A stretch of DNA of 64,000 bases from JANXLS01 sp038227045 (GTDB lineage Bacteria; Planctomycetota; SZUA-567; H5-PLA8). Below, in pieces: positions 52,288-58,666 of the stretch. The stretch covers positions 17,967 through 81,966 of the forward strand of contig JBBRQD010000012.1 of the NCBI GenBank assembly GCA_038227045.1, read 5' to 3'. Both the position numbers and the translations under genes were made by a program. Every line of letters begins with the position of its first letter. Position 1 is the first letter of the stretch. The notes under the pieces were generated by a model. The model made no database searches. It was not told the origin of the DNA and saw nothing but the letters and a program-made list of their open reading frames with translations.

Positions 52288-52620
52288 TCATCTTCCGTAC
52301 GATTCGCCAGTCGGTTCGAAGGTGATTTTTATGCCGTGCTTGACGGATTTGACGATGAACCATTTTTGTTCAACGTCTGGCAACGGATCGGATGGGGGAT
52401 AGACGATTAGAGGGGGCGATCCTGGCTTGTCGCGATAGATCGCGGTGACTTTACCGCGTCCAAAACGCACTTCTTGAAATTCATTCAGCGCAAATTCATT
52501 GCGAAATTCCTGCCAGTCCATCGAGCGATGGCCAATCCAGCCGAAATAAAGCGCAACGCCAAAAATCACAACCGGCAGTAACAACGCCATGGGAATTAAG
52601 AAGCGTTTAAATCGGTCCAA
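52288..52620 (-). CDS. Free-standing FtsH periplasmic-domain protein
   Basis: A 110-residue protein with one transmembrane helix (FLIPMALLLPVVIFGVALYF) followed by MDWQEFRNEFALNEFQEV, a TAIYRDK strand and YPPSDPLPDVEQKW, matching the FtsH region DWTTFRSEMEQGKFREV, TAIYVDG and YAPSDPLNDAEQKW in order. It stops where FtsH goes on to TM2 and the ATPase. It looks like a paralogue kept as an adaptor or a truncated duplicate. It lies between lptE and ftsH on the same strand; 254 bp separate it from ftsH, with no other gene seen. Confidence 0.8.
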   Translation of the reverse strand: MDRFKRFLIPMALLLPVVIFGVALYFGWIGHRSMDWQEFRNEFALNEFQEVRFGRGKVTAIYRDKPGSPPLIVYPPSDPLPDVEQKWFIVKSVKHGIKITFEPTGESYGR

Positions 52621-52662
52621 GTTCGAATGTCTCGTTTAATCTGAAACTTGAAACCTGAAACC

Positions 52663-53211
52663 CTACTTTCCAATCGCCGGCCAACGCTCCGTGATCGCAT
52701 GCGCAATGGCTTTGCCCAATTCGTCGGTTGCGTTTTGCTTGCCAATATTCTCAAACTCGCCGCGCCGAATGTTGTAGACGCCGCTTTCGTTCTTCGTTTC
52801 GATATTCGAGACCAATTCGTTCTGGATCAGGTATTTCGCTTCTTTTACATCGTATACCGAAATGCGCGCTTTAATCGTCAGTTTGACTTCAGCCGCCTCG
52901 CCGAAGCGGTCCGAGCGCAGCACGTTGCGTTCGACGCGCATCACTTCGCCTTCCAGAATCAAATCGGCGGATTCGCGGCCGACCACGGCCAGTTCGCCGT
53001 TTTGGATGAAGGCGTTGCGGGTCGCTTCGGTCACATCGACTTCCACTTTGCGGTTGTAGTCGGTCACGAACGTCTTGTTCTTGAACACGGGGATGGCGAT
53101 GGATTTGATGTGCGGTGGAAGCGCATTGCGAGTCGAATACGCGCAACCCGCAAGGGTTCCCAGCAGCACGGTGGCACAACACAAAATGGCACTCTTTATT
53201 CCACGCAACAT
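52663..53211 (-). CDS. lptE: LptE-like LPS assembly lipoprotein
   Basis: A 182-residue lipoprotein with lipobox LAGC at residues 20-23. The sequence after it (PPHIKSIAIPVFKNKTFVTDYNRKVE) and LILEGEVMRVERNVLRSD match LptE, the outer-membrane plug for the LPS transporter LptD. It supports a Gram-negative envelope with LPS. The neighbours are a BamD-like gene upstream and FtsH-related genes downstream, all on the minus strand with short gaps. Confidence 0.85.
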   Translation of the reverse strand: MLRGIKSAILCCATVLLGTLAGCAYSTRNALPPHIKSIAIPVFKNKTFVTDYNRKVEVDVTEATRNAFIQNGELAVVGRESADLILEGEVMRVERNVLRSDRFGEAAEVKLTIKARISVYDVKEAKYLIQNELVSNIETKNESGVYNIRRGEFENIGKQNATDELGKAIAHAITERWPAIGK

Positions 53212-53270
53212 CGCTTCCCCCTCAAGACACTTAATCTTCGGACCTTTGGACTGCCAAACTTTAGCCGATT

Positions 53271-54278
53271 TTACTTAAAGAACTTGTTCCAAATCGTATT
53301 GTCCGGCCCCCGCTTGCGCATTTCTTCAAGTTCAAACTTGGATTTCGCCGCCCATTTTGTCTTGGCGTAACGTTCTTTGATCAACTCGAAATAGACTTCC
53401 GCCGCTCTGAAATGGTTGTTGATCTTGTAAAACATCGCTTGCGAAAAGCGCTTCTCCGCCATGCGTTCGATCAACAGTTTTTCGTTTTCTTCCAGCGCGA
53501 TCGTGTCGAGATCTTCCTTGTCCACCCCGGCTTCTTCTTTCGCCACCGCGATGCGCGCCCGCGCGTCGTCCGTCTCGGATTCCGACCATTCGGGCGTCGG
53601 GTGCCGCCGGTTGATGCAGAACGCAATGTGCGATTCCACTTCGGCGCGCAACTCCGAGCGCGGGTATTTTTCCAGCAATTCTTTGTATTTCTTGATGGCC
53701 TCATCGTAGCCATGAAGCGTTTCGGCGCAATTCCCTCAACCGAAAAGAGCGTCGTCGGCCCAGCGCCCCTGCGGATCGCCTTCGTACTGCTTCTTGAAGA
53801 TCGCGGTCGCTTTGCGAACACGGCTGGCGAGCCGATACGTGCCGCCCTCGCCCTTGGCATCGAGAAAACCCCGGCCCAGCGCGATTTCCACTTCGCCCAT
53901 CGCGTCCAGATAAGTAGGATTGACATAGCGCCGGCGCAATTCGGTAAGCTGTTCGCGGCAGCGGGTAAAGTCGCCGGCTTTCAAATAGTTGCGCGCCGAC
54001 AGTACCAAGCCTTCTTCGGCCAGATCGGATTCACTGAACTCGTCGGCCAGACGCTTGAACTGCTCCGCCGCCTGGCGCGTGTCGCCGATTCCTTCAAGTT
54101 TCTTGGCCCGCTGCGACTGCTTTTCGGGCGTCGTCTCCGTGGCATGAGGCCCGCGCGCCCATTTCCGTTCGTTGACCCAAACGGCCAGATCGGAGTCGGG
54201 ACTCTCGGCCGCACGAGCCGCCATTTGGCAAAGCGGGACGACCGCGCACGCAAAAATTATGGCAACAGTTCTGTACAT
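53271..54278 (-). pseudogene. BamD-like tetratricopeptide protein interrupted by an in-frame TGA
   Basis: A signal peptide (MYRTVAIIFACAVVPLCQ) leads to TPR-like helices (AAEQFKRLADEFSESDLAEEG, YVNPTYLDAMGEVEIALGRG) up to WADDALFG, then TGA at 53736-53738. The same frame continues directly with GNCAETLHGYDEAIKKYKEL and LEKYPRSELRAEV to a stop at 53271, giving one uninterrupted TPR protein of 335 codons if the TGA is read as an amino acid. A leucine codon TTA would differ by one base. TGA is a normal stop elsewhere in this window, so a nonsense change or read error is likelier than recoding. Confidence 0.85.
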
Positions 54279-54396
54279 AATCCTAATATTTACCTTCAAG
54301 GAAGTGCGAAAGCAATCAAAATGTTGCAGCGAAGCGATCAGAAAGACGCATGCAGCCGGAGTTTCGCTAAATAAAACGGGCAGTTTATGGATCGCG

Positions 54397-56295
54397 TCAA
54401 TTCCGGCGCTTGATCAAACTCCAATAATCGTTCAATTCGACAACTTCAAAATCTGGCGAGGAGGCCACGCGCAGATAATTGGTTTGTGTGAGGATTATGT
54501 CGCACTTGTGGCGGGTAAATGCGGTGGAGATGTCCACGGTGGAATCGTATCTGATAATGAAATGTTTGAAGTCCGGAACGAACGCCAGATAGTCCCATTG
54601 GTCCGTGTCGCCGACAAATCCGACGCGCGCGGGTTTCAATTCCGACAGGCTGGTAATGATGACTTCGTTGTAAGGGCGATGGCGGCAGCGCTGCTGGTTG
54701 CGCGTCAGTGAAAAGACCGATGAAAGCTTGGCTCGCGGGAGCAGCGGTTTTAGCTCGTTTTGAAATAGTACAACAAACGCGCCACAGATGGCCAGGCAGG
54801 TCAGCGACTTCCAGACGACGCGTTTGAGACTTCGTGAAAAGGGGCGCAAAGCCGATCGAATACCCAAAACACCGGCGGGCACGATCAGCGCCGAAGCGGG
54901 AACGAAAAGCCGCCCTGCCCACGGCTGCCAGCGCAACAGCAGCGCGGTCAAGACAAAGAATCCCAAGGGCAGGGACGCATAGGCAAAGCAAACCGATTTA
55001 TTCTTCCTGCACAGCACCAAACCCAGACCGGCTCCAAGCCAAAGTATAAAGCCCAGGCTTCCGAACCACGACACGTCTTCCTCCAGGATGTTGCCTTTGA
55101 ATTCATATTGAGCTCCCGGAAACGTCGCCTCCGCCGGATTGACGTAATCAAAATTTCCGAACAAAGCGCCAGCCGCTTTTTGTTTTACCAATCCCGCCGC
55201 GCGGTTCAACGGGTACGGCCAATCGTTGGCTTCGCACAAATCGGCGGCGAGACGAATGGCGTTCGCGGTAAAAGTGTGGGGCGAGATGTTTTCGACGCGC
55301 ACGCTGCGTTCCTGACTGACGGCATGGCCGGTGGCACTGTAATTTCGCAGCGTGTGCGGCCCGGCGAAGAGCGCCGCGCCCAGGACAAGCATCGACGCAA
55401 TCCGCAGCGCAGGCCGAAACGCAAGCTTGTTTTTTGAGTGCGCAATCGTAAGCCAAAGCAGCGCCAATCCCGGCGCAAAAAAGCCGGCGGTGAGCTTCGT
55501 TCCGATCGCCAAACCCATGCTCAAGCCGGATAGAAATACCGTGGATCTGGCCGGATTCTGTGCGTCGCGGATGGCGAAATAGACCGCAGCGGACACCAGC
55601 CACGCGGTGAACAGATCGTTTTGTGTGCTGCTGGCCTGCAAGCCGATTTCAGACATTCCCAACACGAACAGCGGGCAGAGCGCCGCGAAATAGCGCTTCA
55701 ATCCCAGCGCCCGCGCGACGCCGTAAATTGAAAATGCGCAGCCCAGCGCCGCACAGAATTGAACCAGTCCAGCCAGTGCGTCGCAGCGCGGGAAAACGAC
55801 TGTCCACAACAGCACGACTTCGGCATTGGTGGGAAAATCAACCTGTCTCAAATTGTTCGTGAAAAAATGATTTAGACTGCCGTATTGCAAATAATATCCG
55901 ACGCGCGACAGATGGTAGCTCATCGAATCCCAAGTGTTGGGCGGAAGAAACATCGCGATCAGGAATAGTCCAAAATATGCAGCCGACATGAAACGCCAAG
56001 TCCAACTTGAACGTCTGGCATGCTCGACGACGGAGGGCCCATCTGGAAATGTTCGCCCCGGCACGAACCATGCCGCCGCTGCGAACGCGAAGCTTGCGGC
56101 CAACCAGAACGAAGCGTCGCCAATGCGCTGAAGCATGGACAAGAGTTCGCCCGAACAAACGATCATTGCGACGGTGAAAATGGATGTGGCAAGTGTCCGG
56201 CTGATGAAATCGGCAAATAGATAGCGGCTGAATTTTGCGGCGGCGAACAACAGCAGCGACGCTGAGACGCCCCACAAGACAAATCCAATCCACAT
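54397..56295 (-). CDS. GT39-type integral membrane glycosyltransferase
   Basis: A 632-residue protein with about twelve hydrophobic segments. The first periplasmic loop contains WDSMSYHLSRVGYYLQYG, where an Asp near the membrane is catalytic in PMT/ArnT-type enzymes that use lipid-linked sugars. The C-terminal domain (SELKPARVGFVGDTDQWDYLAFV) is soluble. The sugar and acceptor are unknown. The start is at an ATG with no strong ribosome site. A 171-bp hairpin element lies just upstream. Confidence 0.8.
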   Translation of the reverse strand: MWIGFVLWGVSASLLLFAAAKFSRYLFADFISRTLATSIFTVAMIVCSGELLSMLQRIGDASFWLAASFAFAAAAWFVPGRTFPDGPSVVEHARRSSWTWRFMSAAYFGLFLIAMFLPPNTWDSMSYHLSRVGYYLQYGSLNHFFTNNLRQVDFPTNAEVVLLWTVVFPRCDALAGLVQFCAALGCAFSIYGVARALGLKRYFAALCPLFVLGMSEIGLQASSTQNDLFTAWLVSAAVYFAIRDAQNPARSTVFLSGLSMGLAIGTKLTAGFFAPGLALLWLTIAHSKNKLAFRPALRIASMLVLGAALFAGPHTLRNYSATGHAVSQERSVRVENISPHTFTANAIRLAADLCEANDWPYPLNRAAGLVKQKAAGALFGNFDYVNPAEATFPGAQYEFKGNILEEDVSWFGSLGFILWLGAGLGLVLCRKNKSVCFAYASLPLGFFVLTALLLRWQPWAGRLFVPASALIVPAGVLGIRSALRPFSRSLKRVVWKSLTCLAICGAFVVLFQNELKPLLPRAKLSSVFSLTRNQQRCRHRPYNEVIITSLSELKPARVGFVGDTDQWDYLAFVPDFKHFIIRYDSTVDISTAFTRHKCDIILTQTNYLRVASSPDFEVVELNDYWSLIKRRN

Positions 56296-56333
56296 AATTT
56301 ACCCATGGGTTGCACGGCAAGTTGAGAATGCGC

Positions 56334-56504
56334 TAAGAGCGTGTACAAGAAGTGGACGCGGCCTCAAACCGGCGCTTTTTGTCCGGCTCTTCGTCGCGTC
56401 GAAAAAGCCGTATCTCCGTTCCGATACGGCCTTTTCGCCGCGCCTCGATCCGAACAAAAATCGCTCGGTTTGAGCCTCGCGCCACTTCATTGTACACACT
56501 CTAA
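56334..56504. repeat. 171-bp long-hairpin element (E2)
   Basis: The left arm begins TAAGAGCGTGTACAAGAAG and the right arm, in reverse complement, begins TTAGAGTGTGTACAATGAAG; the arms pair over roughly 80 bp. The apical core (TCTTCGTCGCGTCG, CCGTATCTC, GATACGG, CGCCGCGCCTCG) is nearly the same as in the 49627-49797 element, and the length is identical. It fills much of the 447-bp gap between the glycosyltransferase start and the small basic-peptide gene. The rest, 56505-56742, carries a TATACT hexamer at 56688 and no gene. Confidence 0.88.
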
Positions 56505-56742
56505 GACCATATTTGACTCGACAGAATAGCGCGATTTGCGGCGGCGCAACACCCGAATGCTGGGATGCAAAAAGTTCTGCGCTTGTCGATGAGGCACTGT
56601 GCAGGGCAAAAGACGGCGCTGTTATATTCCCCTTAACCGTTCAAGAGAAAGCCGCTCTTTTTTTTAAAGATCCGGCGAAACATGGGATATACTGACAACG
56701 TAAGTCTTCATCAATTTCATTTTTGGAAGGGGAGTAACCAGT

Positions 56743-56829
56743 ATGGCTACTAAGAAAAAGGCAGCTCCGGCGGCCAAGGCAAAAGCAACCAAGGCGAAGC
56801 CCGTTGCAGCGAAAGCGAAGAAGAAGTAG
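56743..56829 (+). CDS. 28-residue Lys/Ala-rich basic peptide
   Basis: The ATG at 56743 follows a strong purine run (GGAAGGGGAG) and encodes 28 residues, nearly all Lys, Ala, Pro and Thr, starting MATKKKAAPAAKAKATKAKP. The composition resembles histone H1-type tails and the bacterial Lys/Ala/Pro nucleoid peptides (AlgP, Hc1-like tails). A hairpin overlaps its 3' end. Binding to DNA or RNA is likely from charge alone but unproven. It has its own promoter region (TATACT at 56688). Confidence 0.7.
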   Translation: MATKKKAAPAAKAKATKAKPVAAKAKKK

Positions 56830-56863
56830 GCATTCTCAAAGACGCTGGTTGAATGCCGATTTT
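56829..56863 (+). terminator. Hairpin after the basic-peptide gene
   Basis: GGCATTC (56829-56835) pairs with GAATGCC (56851-56857), followed by GATTTT. The stem begins on the last base of the TAG stop. A modest terminator. Confidence 0.55.
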
Positions 56864-57015
56864 CAACTCGGCAATCAATCGCTCAGAAGATTGCCCGGCG
56901 CAAAAAACGAAACTGTTCGCAGCGAATTTGCGGCATCCGCATTTTGCACCAATGTGCCCGAGGTTCGCCGCGGCGCGTATTTAAAAGTTAAGCAGTTTCA
57001 TTGCGCTGCTATTTG

Positions 57016-57039
57016 CCGCGGTGACAGATGTCACCGCGG
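57016..57039. terminator. Perfect 11-bp palindrome overlapping the multiubiquitin gene stop
   Basis: CCGCGGTGACA and TGTCACCGCGG flank GA. The right arm contains the TGA stop (57031-57033) of the minus-strand gene. A strong stem at the very end of the mRNA suggests termination or 3'-end protection. No T-run follows on the minus strand within five bases, although GCAAAT is nearby. Confidence 0.65.
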
Positions 57040-57630
57040 CGGCGGAATGGGCTCCGGCCAGGCCGGAGCCATTCCGCTATTTTTGGTCCGCGTATCAATC
57101 TCCGATTCCGCCTTCGCCCAGTTTTCAGCATCGTGACCGGGCTGGCATCCTTCCTCTTGATAAATAAAGTACGCCCTTCGAGCGATCTCGTCTTTCGATG
57201 GCACGATCGTGTCGCTGAAAAAGTGCCGGCCGTGTTTTGCCTCGCGCATATTGATCGCAACCACGTCGTCGTCGGCCAATTTGATGTCATCGCCTTTTCC
57301 CGAAACCACGCGAAAAATATCCTTGTCCGGGCCGATGGGCGGGACGCATAATTTGCGCAAATCCGCGCCTTTGACGTTGTCGCTGGCGGCATGGTAAGGT
57401 TTTTGGTCGATATAAACAGTAATGCCAGTTGCCTCCTTCGCTGCCTGCGATCCGTGCGGTTCGGTGCGCTGTTCGTTCGGACTGATTTCACCCGCCTGAT
57501 GTTTCTCGTGGCCGAGATGATCCTTGTCGTGGTGCTCATGTTCCTGGACCTGATGCACGCGCCCGTGTTCCTGTCCGCGCTGCGGCGTGTGTTCCTGATG
57601 CGCCTTTCCTGGCTTCTTGTCTTGGCTCAT
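57031..57630 (-). CDS. Multiubiquitin-domain protein fused to DUF2934
   Basis: A 199-residue protein. Residues 1-68 are His/Glu/Gln-rich and probably disordered (HEHHDKDHLGHEKHQ). Residues 70-140 (ITVYIDQKPYHAA, GADLRKLCVPPIGPDKD, LADDDVVAINMREAKHG, RHFFSD) match the beta-grasp multiubiquitin domain (PF14452-like) by eye. Residues 150-180 (ARRAYFIYQEEGCQPGHDAEN) match DUF2934. The tail GMAPAWPEPIPPP is encoded by a palindrome at 57044-57075. Bacterial multiubiquitin proteins usually sit beside E1/E2/JAB genes; none is here. AGAGGA precedes the ATG. Confidence 0.8.
   Translation of the reverse strand: MSQDKKPGKAHQEHTPQRGQEHGRVHQVQEHEHHDKDHLGHEKHQAGEISPNEQRTEPHGSQAAKEATGITVYIDQKPYHAASDNVKGADLRKLCVPPIGPDKDIFRVVSGKGDDIKLADDDVVAINMREAKHGRHFFSDTIVPSKDEIARRAYFIYQEEGCQPGHDAENWAKAESEIDTRTKNSGMAPAWPEPIPPPR
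57044..57075. repeat. Palindrome within the last codons of the multiubiquitin gene
   Basis: GGAATGGGCTCCGGCC pairs with GGCCGGAGCCATTCC, a 15-bp stem with one bulged G and a one-base loop. It encodes the proline-rich C-terminal tail. It is adjacent to the 57016-57039 palindrome. Like 44386-44406, it seems to be a repeat that became coding. Confidence 0.7.
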
Positions 57631-57741
57631 GTTACGGATCCTCTCAAGCTGTCTTTAGCATTGGAGCCCGCGCGAAGCAGACAGAAATGTCCGCTCCACC
57701 GGGCAACGAAATAATTCGCGAGAACTTTCATGGTTCCGAGT

Positions 57742-57957
57742 TCAGTCGCGCTTGGACGTAATCAACAGAACTACTCCGGCCGCAAGAGCCAATCCGCCCA
57801 GGATTGGCGGGATGGGAACGGTCTTTTCCTTGTCGACCGAAATCTGGATAGGCCCCATGTCCACAGCCTTCTCGCGCTTCGTGTATGTAAATCCTTGGTA
57901 GGCCAAGGCAATTATACCAAGGACTATCAACAGGATGCCGACACCGCTCTTGTTCAT
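57742..57957 (-). CDS. 71-residue small membrane protein
   Basis: Two hydrophobic helices (GVGILLIVLGIIALAYQGF and IPPILGGLALAAGVVLLI) flank a charged loop YTKREKAVDMGPIQISVDKEKTVP. This layout is common in soil and stress-related genomes and lacks a known function. ATG 57957 follows AAAGG at 7-base spacing; the longer frame to 58110 has no such support. One of three tiny membrane proteins on this strand. Confidence 0.8.
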   Translation of the reverse strand: MNKSGVGILLIVLGIIALAYQGFTYTKREKAVDMGPIQISVDKEKTVPIPPILGGLALAAGVVLLITSKRD

Positions 57958-58193
57958 GTTTTTGCCTTTCACGTGCTCAGAGTTGACTGCTTTTCTTTTC
58001 CTTTTCCAAATTCGCAGAGTTTCGACTGCAAAAATTTCAGATTGCCGATGGGAACAATAGCACGGGAATGGGCACCTCAAGCAGTGGTTGCTAGATGCGG
58101 AAGAAGGCAAGGTGGTTTCAGGGAGGATTGACGTAGCAGTGGATTTTACTTCGGCATGACAACCTCCGTTGAGATCCCCTTTCCCGTGTTAAT

Positions 58194-58349
58194 TCACTTT
58201 TTTATCAAAAGCAAGATTCCAGCAACGAGGGCGAGGATGGGACCTATTATGATTAGACTGCCCACACTGGGATGCAACAAGCCTATGACGCCTTCCCAAA
58301 TCAAGTAGATGGCCAGCACTAACATTCCGGCGTTTTGAGGCATTTGCAT
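58194..58349 (-). CDS. 51-residue small membrane protein
   Basis: Found by reading the gap. The ATG at 58349 has GGAG at 6-base spacing. The product begins MQMPQNAGMLVLAIYLIWEG and ends in a second helix (LIIIGPILALVAGILLLI) with a KK tail, giving two transmembrane segments joined by GLLHPSVGS. Similar short proteins are annotated only as hypothetical. It sits between the 48-residue and 71-residue membrane genes. Confidence 0.75.
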   Translation of the reverse strand: MQMPQNAGMLVLAIYLIWEGVIGLLHPSVGSLIIIGPILALVAGILLLIKK

Positions 58350-58456
58350 GGCGGACTCCGTGATGCGAACAAGTGACGGTCAGTACAATCGGACGGAACT
58401 GGAATTTCATCGATCACGACAGAATCCAGTCCGTCCAATTCAGCAACGAGAGCACA

Positions 58457-58603
58457 TCACACCCGGTTTCCAGTTATGATCCTCAGCAGGATTATGACTA
58501 CGGCAACCACCAAAAGCAGGTGGATAAGACCGCCCATCGCGCCAAAAGACACCTGGCCGAGCGCCCACAAAATCAGCAGAATTACGGCAATTGTATATAA
58601 CAT
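58457..58603 (-). CDS. lmo0937-type 48-residue membrane protein
   Basis: Found by reading the gap. The ATG at 58603 follows a strong AGGGAGG site. The product (MLYTIAVILLILWALGQVSF, GAMGGLIHLLLVVAVVIILL, RIITGNRV) matches the lmo0937/YqaE-sized family: a hydrophobic helix, a GGLIH turn, a second helix and a basic tail. The family is widespread, has no known role and is often near stress genes. It heads a same-strand run of small genes. Confidence 0.9.
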   Translation of the reverse strand: MLYTIAVILLILWALGQVSFGAMGGLIHLLLVVAVVIILLRIITGNRV

Positions 58604-58666
58604 GGAGACCTCCCTTATTGGTTTTTGACCCACTATTTCTGTAAGAACTGCACGGTGTACGTACGC

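Noticed and set aside
53736..53738. TGA as a recoded sense codon or selenocysteine
   Set aside because: TGA ends many other genes here, no selenocysteine insertion stem was recognised and the site would align with a Leu-like residue; a mutation or read error is simpler.
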